A stretch of DNA of 33,919 nucleotides from Propionivibrio sp. (GTDB lineage: Bacteria > Pseudomonadota > Gammaproteobacteria > Burkholderiales > Rhodocyclaceae): assembly GCF_017995515.1 (NCBI RefSeq), contig NZ_JAGOIT010000025.1:1-33919 (forward strand). Reading direction: 5' to 3'. The notes beneath the pieces are model-generated. The model did no database searches, was not told where the DNA came from, and saw only the letters and a list, made by a program, of their open reading frames with translations. The position numbers and the translations under genes were made by a program. Positions 1 through 7,797 of this stretch are shown here, one piece after another (positions within the stretch are counted from its first letter, which is position 1; every line of letters begins with the position of its first letter).

Positions 1-49
1 ACTTGATCAATATCAGCCGCTTCGAGCCGGGGACCCGGCAGCTGCGTTA

Positions 50-76
50 TTAGCACTCACGCTTAACGAGTGCCAA
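50..76 (-). promoter_or_regulatory. CIRCE operator (HrcA binding site)
   Basis: Inverted repeat TTAGCACTC-N9-GAGTGCCAA. The CIRCE consensus is TTAGCACTC-N9-GAGTGCTAA, so 17 of 18 arm positions match and the spacer is exactly nine. HrcA represses groESL, dnaK or hrcA operons through this site. The element is symmetrical, but the promoter next to it points left, so the regulated gene should start to the left of the window. The AraC gene to the right is transcribed toward the site and is not its target. Confidence 0.9.
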
Positions 77-105
77 TAATAGGGACGGGGTAGGTGAATT
101 TCAAG
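77..105 (-). promoter_or_regulatory. sigma-32-like heat-shock promoter reading left
   Basis: On the minus strand CTTGAAA (105-99) is followed after 14 bases by CCCTATTA (84-77). This resembles the sigma-32 consensus CTTGAAA, 13-15 bases, CCCCATNT. The CIRCE element begins one base downstream of the -10 box, at the expected transcription start, which is the usual arrangement for dual heat-shock control of groESL-type operons. The gene itself lies outside the window. Confidence 0.7.
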
Positions 106-151
106 ACGGGATTTTCTATTTTTTTCGTTGCGCGCTGAAAACGGGCGACGT

Positions 152-1084
152 TCAGCGATCCCCGTCACGTTCGCCACCGGTCTGGCGCCGATACGCCGAC
201 GGCGTCATGCCCATGATTCTGCTGAAGGTCTCGGTGAAGTAACTGCTCCCGGAAAAACCGGTGCGCTGGGCGATCTCGGTCACCGACAGTCTTCCGGCGG
301 CGAGCAGCGAGAGGCTTTCGCGAATCCGGCAGGAGATCGCGTAGCCCATCGGGCTCGTGCGCAGCATGCGCCGGAACAGGCGGCAGCACTCGCCCTCCGA
401 CAGGGCCATGCTCGCGGCAATGTCGGCGAGCGTCATTCGATCGGCGTAACGCGCGTCGATGAATGTCAGCGCGCGCCGCATCCGCTCGATATCGCGCGTG
501 GACTGCAGGCCGTCCCCGATCGTTCCTTTCGCGTTGGGAAGCGTTTCGGAGAACCGATGGATCAAGCGCCAAAGGCCGAGGATCCGCTCCATCGCGTCAA
601 GTTCCCACCCCGGCTCCGCCTCGTCGATCATCGACTGGAAGGTAGCGACCCGATCGAGCAGATCGGCCTGCCACGGCTCGTCGCGTTTCAGATGAACGAA
701 TGCCAGCCGCGGATCAAGGAGCTGCGGCTGGACGAAGTTTCCGAAGAGCCGCGTGCCGGCGAGGCCACCGAGGAGCGCGGGATCGATCCGCACGACCTGG
801 TATTCGCAATCCGCCGCGTGCTCAAGCCAGCCACTGTGGAGCGTGTTGCCGGCCAGATAGACGCCTTCGCCGCGGCGAATCGTGAAGCGCGTGCCATTGG
901 CCTGGAAGGCCATCTCGCCTTCGACGACCCGCTCGAATTCGAGCGCGCCGTGCCAGTGGCAGTCGAATCGACCGCGCGCAAACGTGGATAGCCGCCAAGT
1001 GCTGGCTTGAATCGGGAAGGAGGCGTCGAGCGGGAAGCTGATTTCCCGTTGACGACCGTCCATGCGCAGGGTGAGTTTGTCCAT
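152..1084 (-). CDS. AraC-family transcriptional regulator
   Basis: A 310-aa two-domain regulator. The first part (about residues 25-110) has the pattern of an AraC-type cupin sensor, including the stretch HWHGALEF. The last ~100 residues hold the paired helix-turn-helix of the family: first helix pair around MTLADIAASMALSE, second around SVTEIAQRTGFSGSSYFTETF, then MTPSAYRR, which is the standard end of the domain. The protein is full length for the family. The gene is divergent from the YczE-like membrane protein at 1242 with about 157 bases between them, so it may control that gene, itself, or the glycyl radical operon further on. The ligand is unknown. Family assignment is secure; the target is inference. 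Confidence 0.93.
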   Translation of the reverse strand: MDKLTLRMDGRQREISFPLDASFPIQASTWRLSTFARGRFDCHWHGALEFERVVEGEMAFQANGTRFTIRRGEGVYLAGNTLHSGWLEHAADCEYQVVRIDPALLGGLAGTRLFGNFVQPQLLDPRLAFVHLKRDEPWQADLLDRVATFQSMIDEAEPGWELDAMERILGLWRLIHRFSETLPNAKGTIGDGLQSTRDIERMRRALTFIDARYADRMTLADIAASMALSEGECCRLFRRMLRTSPMGYAISCRIRESLSLLAAGRLSVTEIAQRTGFSGSSYFTETFSRIMGMTPSAYRRQTGGERDGDR

Positions 1085-1241
1085 AGCGGCCGGGAAGCGT
1101 GATGCGTTGAAGCGCAGGATTGTTATTACATTCGCCAGTATTCCGACATTTTTCGCATTGCTCGTAAAACTACAATCAATATATCTGGAAAGATCGATAT
1201 TTCACGACGCACACTGCCCCGACTTCGAGAAAAAAAGCTGC

Positions 1242-1883
1242 ATGAAGGAAAGAACACTCAATATCGCCATGACCGCCGTCGGCATCGCGCTGTGCGGCAC
1301 CTCGGTCGGCATGGCGCGGCACGCCGGCTTCGGCACCGATCCATTCACGGTTCTGGTGACCGGGCTCGACAACCGGCTCGCCCTCGGCTATGGCGTCATC
1401 TTCACGACGCTCGCCGCGCTCTTGCTGGTCGGTGTTTTTCTGTTGAAGCGGCGGCTGATCGGCCTAGCGACGATCTTCACGCTGGTCGGGCTCGGCTTCT
1501 TCGTCGAGAGCTCGTACCAGATCGCCGACCTGCTGATGCCGCATCCGGGCGTCGCGTTGCGCAGCGCCGAGTTGGCCGCGAGCCTTGCCTTGATTTCCCT
1601 GGCGTCGGCGCTGTATTACACCGCCGATCTGGGTGTCTCGCCCTATGACGCGGTCGCGCTCATCCTGGCCGATCGTACCGGCGTGCCCTTTCGCTTCTGC
1701 CGCATCGCTACGGACTCGGTCTGCGTTCTCGTCGGTTTCAGCTTCGGCGCGACGCTCGGCGTCGGCACCATTCTGACTGCGCTGTGCATGGGGCCGCTGG
1801 TCGATCTCTTCAACCGTTGCGTCGCGCAGCCGCTGCAACGCCGCTATTCCCGGCCGCAGCGACTGCAAGCGCAAAGTTGTTGA
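1242..1883 (+). CDS. YczE/YitT-like integral membrane protein
   Basis: A 213-aa hydrophobic protein with about five to six membrane segments. It has the internal pattern of the YczE/YyaS family: a segment with GFGTDPFTVL near residue 30 and a second similar one with DLGVSPYDAVALILADRTG near residue 130, each following a membrane helix. No transport function is established for this family. The ATG at 1242 starts the first membrane segment directly; a longer reading from 1062 would overlap the AraC gene and add an unlikely polar extension. No strong ribosome site is visible, only GAGA 15 bases upstream. It lies 120 bases before the glycyl radical activase on the same strand, so it could carry the substrate or product, but this is inference. 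Confidence 0.75.
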   Translation: MKERTLNIAMTAVGIALCGTSVGMARHAGFGTDPFTVLVTGLDNRLALGYGVIFTTLAALLLVGVFLLKRRLIGLATIFTLVGLGFFVESSYQIADLLMPHPGVALRSAELAASLALISLASALYYTADLGVSPYDAVALILADRTGVPFRFCRIATDSVCVLVGFSFGATLGVGTILTALCMGPLVDLFNRCVAQPLQRRYSRPQRLQAQSC

Positions 1884-1923
1884 TTCACCGCGCAAAGGGA
1901 ATCCTGGGCGACCGACAAACTGC

Positions 1924-1951
1924 TTGACTCGAATTGGTATTCGTACACAAT
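1924..1951 (+). promoter_or_regulatory. candidate sigma-70 promoter of the glycyl radical operon
   Basis: TTGACT (1924-1929, five of six to consensus), 16-base spacer, CACAAT (1946-1951, four of six). It lies 55 bases upstream of the chosen activase start. The downstream dyad covers the spacer and -10 box, which is how a repressor would act. Confidence 0.5.
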
Positions 1952-1957
1952 ACCAAT
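1933..1957. promoter_or_regulatory. 25-bp dyad operator over the glycyl radical operon promoter
   Basis: ATTGGTATT and AATACCAAT form perfect 9-bp arms separated by seven bases (CGTACAC). The dyad overlaps the spacer and -10 region of the promoter at 1924-1951. The likely binder is the GntR/LacI-type regulator encoded last in the same operon (5306), giving substrate-induced self-control. The CGTAC centre recalls the AraR family of such hybrid regulators, but the assignment to this regulator is inference. Confidence 0.65.
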
Positions 1958-2005
1958 GATCAAAGAGGCGCCACCTCGCCTTCGCGCCAACCAATGAGAC
2001 GAGTC

Positions 2006-2884
2006 ATGCAACTGAATGTCTTCCGCAAAGGTTTCAACACTTCGCAGGACGGGCCGGGGAACCGGCTGGTCTATCACCTGCAGGGCTGCAACATGCGCTG
2101 CGCCTGGTGCTCGAACCCGGAAGGGATGGCGCGCAAAGGCACCTTGCTCGTCGATGCGGAAGGTTTGCGCGAAAGCGCTTGCCCGCACGGCGCAATCATC
2201 GGGAAGACGATCGACCGCACGCGTTGCGCATCGTGCGAGACCCGCGAATGCCTGACGATCAACCGCAACCAGAGCATCCGCTGGTCGTCGACGCCCTGCG
2301 ATGTGGAAGCGCTGGTCGTCGAAGCCAGGCGCAGCGTGCCGCTCTACTTCGATGGCGGCGGCGTCACGCTGTCGGGCGGCGAGGTCACCGTCCAGTTCGC
2401 GGCGGCGAAGCGCCTCTTGCAGCACCTGAAGGAAGAGGGCATCCACACCGCGATCGAGACGAACGGCGCGCACCGGCGACTGGGCGAACTGTTCCCGCTC
2501 GTCGACTGCCTCATCATCGACTTCAAGCACCACGACGATGCGCGCCTGCGTGCAGCCACCGGCGTCGGCATCGAAGTCATCAAGCGCAACCTGCGCAAAG
2601 CGCTGGCCGAGCATCCGGACGTGCTGATCCGCATCCCGCTGATCGGCGGTTTCAACGACGCCTCTGCCGATGCGGAGCAGTTCGCGGCTTTCTTCCGGCC
2701 ACTCGACACAGCACGCGCTCGCTTCGAGTTTCTCAGCTACCACGAGTACGGCAAGGACAAATGGGCGCAATGCGGCCTGCCGTACCGGATGGAGCGTATG
2801 AAAAGCGCCTTCGTCGGCAACGAAACCGTCGCGCAATTCCAATCCGTCTTCGCGGCCGCCGGCCTGCACGTCATTCACACTTGA
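2006..2884 (+). CDS. glycyl-radical enzyme activating enzyme (radical SAM)
   Basis: A 292-aa radical SAM protein that should install the glycyl radical in the enzyme encoded 12 bases downstream. The SAM cluster motif CX3CX2C is C28, C32, C35, and the GGE-type SAM contact is in TLSGGEVTVQ. Between them lies an insert with four further cysteines (C59, C74, C77, C82). Most activases of this class carry eight cysteines for two ferredoxin-like clusters, so this one probably binds only one extra cluster. The ATG at 2006 follows a GAGACGAG stretch and places the first strand as in homologues; an ATG at 1994 is possible. A TTG reading from 1934 would begin inside the operator and is rejected. Function is secure; pairing with the next gene is inferred from adjacency. 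Confidence 0.92.
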   Translation: MQLNVFRKGFNTSQDGPGNRLVYHLQGCNMRCAWCSNPEGMARKGTLLVDAEGLRESACPHGAIIGKTIDRTRCASCETRECLTINRNQSIRWSSTPCDVEALVVEARRSVPLYFDGGGVTLSGGEVTVQFAAAKRLLQHLKEEGIHTAIETNGAHRRLGELFPLVDCLIIDFKHHDDARLRAATGVGIEVIKRNLRKALAEHPDVLIRIPLIGGFNDASADAEQFAAFFRPLDTARARFEFLSYHEYGKDKWAQCGLPYRMERMKSAFVGNETVAQFQSVFAAAGLHVIHT

Positions 2885-2896
2885 GGGAGCAAGTTC

Positions 2897-5290
2897 ATGG
2901 GCATTCATTCTGTATATAGCAACGCAGAGATCAGCGCGCTGGCCAAGGCGCGCTTCAAGGAAGAGCGCAGCCTGCAACGCCTCGACGGCTGGTTCCGGGT
3001 GAAGGAAATCCGGCGCGAATGCGACGCGCAATTAGCACAATTCGCCGACCTGCCGCCCGCCTTGAAGACGGCGCGGACGATGCGCGAGGTGATCCGCCGG
3101 CTGCCGATCTCGATCAGCGAGCACGCGATCTTCGCCGGCACGCAGGACGACGCCTTCGCCCGCTCGTACGCGCTGATCAACCCGACCTTCGAAGTCAATT
3201 CCTTCACCGGCTACTGCGATCCGACCGCGGTGTTCGGCGACATCGAGCCGAACGCGGAATTCAGCAAGGAACGTATTGACGACTTGCGCGAGTACGAAAA
3301 GACGCTGCCCTTCACGCAGGCGCTTAACCACGCCTACACGCTCGCCGGCAACGCCACCGAGGAAGCCGTGTTCTTCATCGAACAGGTCACCGGCCACCTG
3401 ATTCCCGACTTCAAGCCGGCGCTCGCCAAGGGCATCACCGGCCTCATCGCCGAGATTGACGCGAAAATCGGCAACGCGACGCCAGCCAAGCGCAGTTATT
3501 ACGAGGCGATGAAGGTCTCGCTCGAATCGATCGTGCTGCTCGCCGACCGCTACGCCGAACTCGCGCACGCCCAGCAGGCCGATGCGACCGGCCAGCACAA
3601 GGCAGCGCTCGCTATACTCGAAGCGACACTGCGCCACGTGCCGCGCAACCCGGCGCGCAACCTGCACGAGGCAATCCAGTCTTTCCTTCTGCTCTGGCAG
3701 GTGATGTGCCTGGAGCAGTCGCCCAACCCGTTCGCCTTCTCGGTCGGCAACGCGGACCGCATTTTCGAACCGTACCGCGCCGCCGAGGACACCGACCGCG
3801 CGAGCAGCGCCTCGCTGTTCAAGCACTTCCTCACCTTCTTCAACGTCGGCGACCGCAGCTGGGCGATCTCGCAGAACGTGATGGTGGGCGGCAAAGCGTT
3901 CGACGGCACCGATCTCACCAATCCGACGTCGTACGCCCTGCTCGACGCCTATTTCGACATGAACCTGCCGCAGCCGATTCTCTCGGCCAAGCTGCACAAG
4001 AACACGCCGTCGGCGCTCTACGAGGAACTCGGCCGCTTCTACTTCTCGTCCGGCGTGCTCACGCCGTCGCTGTTCAACGACGACTCGCTGTTCGACGTCC
4101 TCGCCGCCTCGGGCGTCGCCGCCGAAGACCTCGAGAACTACTCGGTTGCCGGTTGTCAGGAACCGTTGATCATGGGCAAGGACAACGGCAACACGACGAA
4201 TAGCTGGCTGAACCTCGCCAAGATCCTTGAACTGACGCTGCACGGCGGCATCTCGGCGATCTCCGGAAAGCGACTCGGCCTTGATCTCACCTCCGCGAAA
4301 ACGGCCGATCGCGCGACCGAACACCTGTTCAACCTCCGCGAACGCTTCTACGCGCACGTCGAGCATTTCGCCGACAAGATGGTCGCCGCCGCCAACGAGG
4401 CCTCGCGCGCCATCGGCCTCCTGCCAGTGCCTTTCCTGTCAGCTTTTATGGGCGGCATGGAGACCGGCGTCGACATGCGCGACACCAACGAGCAAGGCAC
4501 GAAGTACAACGGCAGCGGCTGTCTGATCCACGGCCTGTCGATCGTCGCCGACTCCTTCGTCGCCATCGACCAGTTCCTGAAGGATCGCCCGCTCGAAGCG
4601 GAGCGCCTGTTGCGCGCGCTGAAGACCGACTTCAAGGACGACGAAGACCTGCGCCAGTACCTGCGCAGCTGCCCGAAGTTCGGCAACGCCATCGAATCGG
4701 TCGACCGCGAAGCCAAGGCCGTCGCCGATCGCATCAGCGCCCTGATCGCCGCCAAGCGCAACTATCTCGGCAATCCGTTCAGGCCCGACTGGAGCACGCC
4801 GTCGACGCACCTGCTCTACGGCCACTGGGTCGGCGCGACGCCGGACGGGCGGCAGGCGCGCGAGATGCTCGGCTACGGCCTCGACCCGCTCTACGGCGAG
4901 GCGCAATCCGGGCTCGGCCTGCGCGTCCTCTCCGGCGCGCAACTGCCGTACAAGGCGATGAACGGCGGCTACGCCTCACACTTCGGCATCAACCCCGGCC
5001 AGTTCCGCGGCAAGACGCTGGCCGACAAGGGTCTCGAATTTCAGCGCAAGGTCGTCGCGCCGCTGTTCACCAACGGTCCCGACGGTGAACCCGGCCCGTT
5101 CTACCTGTACGTCAACGTCACCACGCCGGACACGCTGCGCCAGGTGCTCGCCAACCCCAAGGAGCACGCGCCGAGCGGAATCTATATCATGCGCATCCAC
5201 GGCACCTTCGTGAATTTCCTCGACCTGTCGCCCGAGATCCAGCAGGACATCATCAAGCGGCTCGACCTGGACTCGACCGCCCTGAACTGA
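2897..5290 (+). CDS. glycyl radical enzyme, pyruvate formate-lyase family, substrate unknown
   Basis: A 797-aa enzyme of the PFL/eliminase family; it starts 12 bases after the activase, with GAGGGAG before the ATG. The thiyl cysteine is C420 in VAGCQEP, followed by E422. A Cys-x-Glu at this point is the mark of the eliminase branch (glycerol and propanediol dehydratases, choline and isethionate lyases, usually GCVE), where Glu acts as base. PFL itself has a Cys-Cys pair, so this is not a true PFL. The radical glycine is G769 in MRIHGTFVNF near the C-terminus. The usual signature is R-V-(S/C/A)-G-Y; here the residue before Gly is His and the one after is Thr. Substrate residues cannot be matched to a characterised subgroup. 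It needs anoxic conditions, as oxygen cleaves the radical form. Confidence 0.9.
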   Translation: MGIHSVYSNAEISALAKARFKEERSLQRLDGWFRVKEIRRECDAQLAQFADLPPALKTARTMREVIRRLPISISEHAIFAGTQDDAFARSYALINPTFEVNSFTGYCDPTAVFGDIEPNAEFSKERIDDLREYEKTLPFTQALNHAYTLAGNATEEAVFFIEQVTGHLIPDFKPALAKGITGLIAEIDAKIGNATPAKRSYYEAMKVSLESIVLLADRYAELAHAQQADATGQHKAALAILEATLRHVPRNPARNLHEAIQSFLLLWQVMCLEQSPNPFAFSVGNADRIFEPYRAAEDTDRASSASLFKHFLTFFNVGDRSWAISQNVMVGGKAFDGTDLTNPTSYALLDAYFDMNLPQPILSAKLHKNTPSALYEELGRFYFSSGVLTPSLFNDDSLFDVLAASGVAAEDLENYSVAGCQEPLIMGKDNGNTTNSWLNLAKILELTLHGGISAISGKRLGLDLTSAKTADRATEHLFNLRERFYAHVEHFADKMVAAANEASRAIGLLPVPFLSAFMGGMETGVDMRDTNEQGTKYNGSGCLIHGLSIVADSFVAIDQFLKDRPLEAERLLRALKTDFKDDEDLRQYLRSCPKFGNAIESVDREAKAVADRISALIAAKRNYLGNPFRPDWSTPSTHLLYGHWVGATPDGRQAREMLGYGLDPLYGEAQSGLGLRVLSGAQLPYKAMNGGYASHFGINPGQFRGKTLADKGLEFQRKVVAPLFTNGPDGEPGPFYLYVNVTTPDTLRQVLANPKEHAPSGIYIMRIHGTFVNFLDLSPEIQQDIIKRLDLDSTALN

Positions 5291-5305
5291 GCGCATGATC
5301 TGAGA

Positions 5306-6352
5306 ATGAAAGCCAGCGAAAAAGACCGCCTCTACCGCATCCTCGAAAACAAGATCTGCGAGCGGATTTTTCGCGGCGAGTACGCCGATGGCGAGAACCT
5401 TCCGCCCGAGCGCACGCTCGCCGAGAGCCTCGGCGTCAGCCGCGTCACCGTGCGCAAGGCGCTGGCGCTGCTTGAGGCCGACGGCATCATCCAGCGTGTG
5501 CAGGGCAGCGGCAACCGCGTTGCCCTCTCAGTCGCCGGCTATCCGGGCACGACCGACCTCATCGCCGTCCTCGCGCACGCGCAGAACGTATTTTTCGCCG
5601 AGTTCATCGATTACTTCCAGCGTACGGCGGAACTTAGCGACTCGCTGGTGCTGTTCAAACAGGTGCCGGCCAGCGAGGCGCTCGAAGCGAGCCTGTTCAA
5701 GCTTTTCCAGAAGAACATCCGCAACGCGGTGATCTGGCTTGAGGACCAGCCGGTCGACATGGAAGCGATCCGCCGCCTGCGCGGCCTCGGCATGAACATG
5801 GTGTTCTTCGACGTCGTCACGCGCTCGCCGTACGCCGACGGCGTGCTGCTCGACAACCGGGACGCCATCGCTTCATTGCACGACGCACTACGGAGCAAGG
5901 GGGCGAACCGGATCGGCTACGTCGGCTGGGACAACGCCGCCGTGCTCAGCGCGCGCGAGCGCGAGCAGGCCGCGAGCGAGCAGACACCGACGCCCGCTTT
6001 CGTGCGCCGAATCGACTGGCGTGACAAGAATCACCTCGGACAGATCGCCGAGACGATCGCCGACGAAATCAAACCGGCATCGACGCCGCCTGACGCGCTG
6101 CTCTGCGGCGACGGAGAGATCGGCGTCGCGATCCGCAAGGCGCTGCTCTCGCGCGGACTCGCCGCCATCCGTGTCGCCTCGCCCGACGAGTATCCGGAAT
6201 CGCGCGCGCTCTCGATCACCGTTTACCGGCAGGACTTCGAGAAACTCGCCGAGCAGACCTTCAACTGCCTGCTCGCGCAGAATCGGCCCGGCTGGTCAGC
6301 GTCGGTTTTTCCGATCCGCGGCGAGCTCGTCGAACCCGCCGCAGCGGATTGA
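5306..6352 (+). CDS. GntR-type regulator with LacI-like sensor domain
   Basis: A 348-aa regulator starting 15 bases after the glycyl radical enzyme stop, so co-transcribed. Residues 5-75 form a GntR winged helix-turn-helix (LPPERTLAESLGVSRVTVRK, then a wing with RVQGSGNRV). The remainder has the periplasmic-binding-protein/LacI pattern (start ADLIAVLAHAQ-like strand, RIGYVGWD, DALLCGDGEIGVAIRKAL, ending with a strand of VASPDEYP type). This combination is that of AraR-type repressors that sense sugars or small organic molecules. Its place in the operon suggests it senses the substrate or inducer of the glycyl radical enzyme and binds the dyad at 1933-1957. The architecture is clear; ligand and operator are inference. 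Confidence 0.85.
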   Translation: MKASEKDRLYRILENKICERIFRGEYADGENLPPERTLAESLGVSRVTVRKALALLEADGIIQRVQGSGNRVALSVAGYPGTTDLIAVLAHAQNVFFAEFIDYFQRTAELSDSLVLFKQVPASEALEASLFKLFQKNIRNAVIWLEDQPVDMEAIRRLRGLGMNMVFFDVVTRSPYADGVLLDNRDAIASLHDALRSKGANRIGYVGWDNAAVLSAREREQAASEQTPTPAFVRRIDWRDKNHLGQIAETIADEIKPASTPPDALLCGDGEIGVAIRKALLSRGLAAIRVASPDEYPESRALSITVYRQDFEKLAEQTFNCLLAQNRPGWSASVFPIRGELVEPAAAD

Positions 6353-7204
6353 TTACGCCAACGCCGCCTGCATCAGCGTCGCGAGCGACGTCGTCGGTCG
6401 GCCGATCAGCGCGCTGAGCTGGCGTTGATCGTCGAACAAGCCGCCCTTTGACGCACCGACGTCCGAGTCGGCGAGCAGGTCGGCGATTGGCTCCGGCAGA
6501 CCCGCTCCGAACAGCGCGGCCTTGTAGTCGGCCTCGGGCAGATTGACGTAAGGGATTTGCTTGCCCGACTGGCGGCTCAGTTCAGCTGCGAAGTCGGCGA
6601 GCGTATACGAATCGTCGCCCGCCAACTCATAGACCTTGCCCGCCTGTGCCGGCGCCGTCAGCGCAACGGCGGCCGCTTCGGCGTAGTCGGCACGCGCGGC
6701 GGAAGAAATACGCCCCTCGCCGGCGCTGCCAATGAAGGCGCCGTGTTGCAGCGCTGGCTGTACGCTCGCCAGGTAGTTCTCCGTGTACCAACCGTTGCGC
6801 AGCAGCACGAACGGGAGGCCGGACTCGCGCAGGTACGCCTCGGTTGCCGTGTGCTCGGCGGCCAGACCGAGCGGCGACGTATCGGCATGCAGGATGCTGG
6901 TGTAGGCGAGCAGCGCGACGCCGGCTTGCTTCGCCGCGTCGATGGCGTTGCGATGCTGCGCAGCGCGCTGTCCGATCTCGCTCGACGAGATCAGCAGCAC
7001 TTTCTCAGCGCCCTGGAACGCAGCTACGAGCGAAGCCGGGTCGGTGTAGTCGGCCTTGCGGACCTGAACGCCCAAGGCGGCGAGATCGGCAGCACGCGCC
7101 GGATTGCGCACGGCGGCGACGATCTGGCTGGCAGGCACTTTGGCCAGCAGTGATTGGATGACGAGTCGGCCGAGCTGGCCGGTGGCGCCGGTAATGACGA
7201 TCAT
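6353..7204 (-). CDS. qorB: NAD(P)H:quinone oxidoreductase, QorB/NmrA type
   Basis: A 283-aa atypical short-chain dehydrogenase. It opens with MIVITGATGQLG, the NAD(P) binding glycine motif, followed by AAVRNPARAADLAALG typical of NmrA-like proteins. The YTSILHADTSPLGLAAEHTATEAYL and LLRNGWYTENYL stretches match the E. coli YtfG (QorB) type. The start at 7204 has AGGAGT eight bases upstream; a longer reading from 7243 is not needed. The gene ends directly against the GntR gene (convergent, no gap) and is divergent from an HxlR regulator, the same arrangement as ytfG-ytfH in E. coli. It probably reduces quinones with NADPH. The symbol is assigned by this likeness, without a database check. Confidence 0.8.
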   Translation of the reverse strand: MIVITGATGQLGRLVIQSLLAKVPASQIVAAVRNPARAADLAALGVQVRKADYTDPASLVAAFQGAEKVLLISSSEIGQRAAQHRNAIDAAKQAGVALLAYTSILHADTSPLGLAAEHTATEAYLRESGLPFVLLRNGWYTENYLASVQPALQHGAFIGSAGEGRISSAARADYAEAAAVALTAPAQAGKVYELAGDDSYTLADFAAELSRQSGKQIPYVNLPEADYKAALFGAGLPEPIADLLADSDVGASKGGLFDDQRQLSALIGRPTTSLATLMQAALA

Positions 7205-7254
7205 GGGTGGAACTCCTGTGTGATGTGATGAACGAGCACGCACAGTATCGGATA

Positions 7255-7273
7255 TACTAACTTTTCGTAAGTA
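7255..7273. promoter_or_regulatory. operator candidate between qorB and hxlR-type gene
   Basis: TACTAAC-N5-GTAAGTA, an inverted repeat with six of seven arm pairs matching, in the 88-base gap between the divergent genes. HxlR/YodB-type regulators bind spaced dyads rich in GTAC-like steps, so this is the likely site through which the regulator at 7293 controls both genes. Confidence 0.55.
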
Positions 7274-7292
7274 CGCACCTGGAGGTTAGTGC

Positions 7293-7745
7293 ATGTCCGA
7301 CATTTCAAGCCCAAGCCGCGTGACCGAACGCATCCCGCTCTCCGAACACCTCATGCGCGGCAATCTGTTTGCCGAGGCCTGCCCGTCACGCGAGGTGCTG
7401 AAGCACGTCACCAGCCGCTGGGGCGTTCTACTCCTCGTCGCGCTGATGGCCGGCACGCACCGCTTCAGCGACCTGCGGCGCAAGATCGGCGGCGTCAGCG
7501 AGAAGATGCTGGCGCAGACGCTGCAATGGCTGGAAGCCGATGGCTTCGTCCTGCGTGTGCAGTACCCGGTCGTACCGCCGCACGTCGAGTACTCGCTGAC
7601 GGCGCTGGGCGAGGAGGTTGCTTTGCGCGTGCGCGATCTTGCCGACTGGATCGAGGTGAAGTTGCCGGAGATCATGCAGGCGAAACCGCAAGACGACGCT
7701 GCCGTACCCGCGAACGTGGCGGTTACTACGCACCGGCTTCGGTAA
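7293..7745 (+). CDS. HxlR-family transcriptional regulator (YtfH-like)
   Basis: A 150-aa winged-helix protein. EACPSREVLKHVTSRWGVLLLVAL is the standard HxlR opening, followed by RFSDLRRKIGGVSEKMLAQTL (recognition region) and a wing with PPHVEYSLTALG. Cys29-30 region (EACPS) holds the conserved cysteine used as a redox or electrophile switch in YodB/HypR relatives. GGAGG lies eight bases before the ATG. Divergent from the quinone reductase at 7204, which it probably represses until quinone or electrophile stress. Only one cysteine is seen, so a two-cysteine switch within one subunit is not expected. Confidence 0.9.
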   Translation: MSDISSPSRVTERIPLSEHLMRGNLFAEACPSREVLKHVTSRWGVLLLVALMAGTHRFSDLRRKIGGVSEKMLAQTLQWLEADGFVLRVQYPVVPPHVEYSLTALGEEVALRVRDLADWIEVKLPEIMQAKPQDDAAVPANVAVTTHRLR

Positions 7746-7797
7746 TTCACGAGGGTTGTATGTTGATGAGGCGCTGTGTTCCGCGCCTGACGCGCGG

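Noticed and set aside
1062-1241. Longer N-terminus for the YczE-like protein
   Set aside because: It overlaps the AraC start region and adds 60 residues that are not part of the family.
1884-1933. FNR box upstream of the glycyl radical operon
   Set aside because: A TTGAT half-site is present near 1880, but the matching ATCAA at the right distance is missing.
3032-4366. 444-aa minus-strand open frame inside the glycyl radical enzyme gene
   Set aside because: Shadow frame of GC-rich DNA; the plus strand carries recognisable catalytic motifs across the same stretch.
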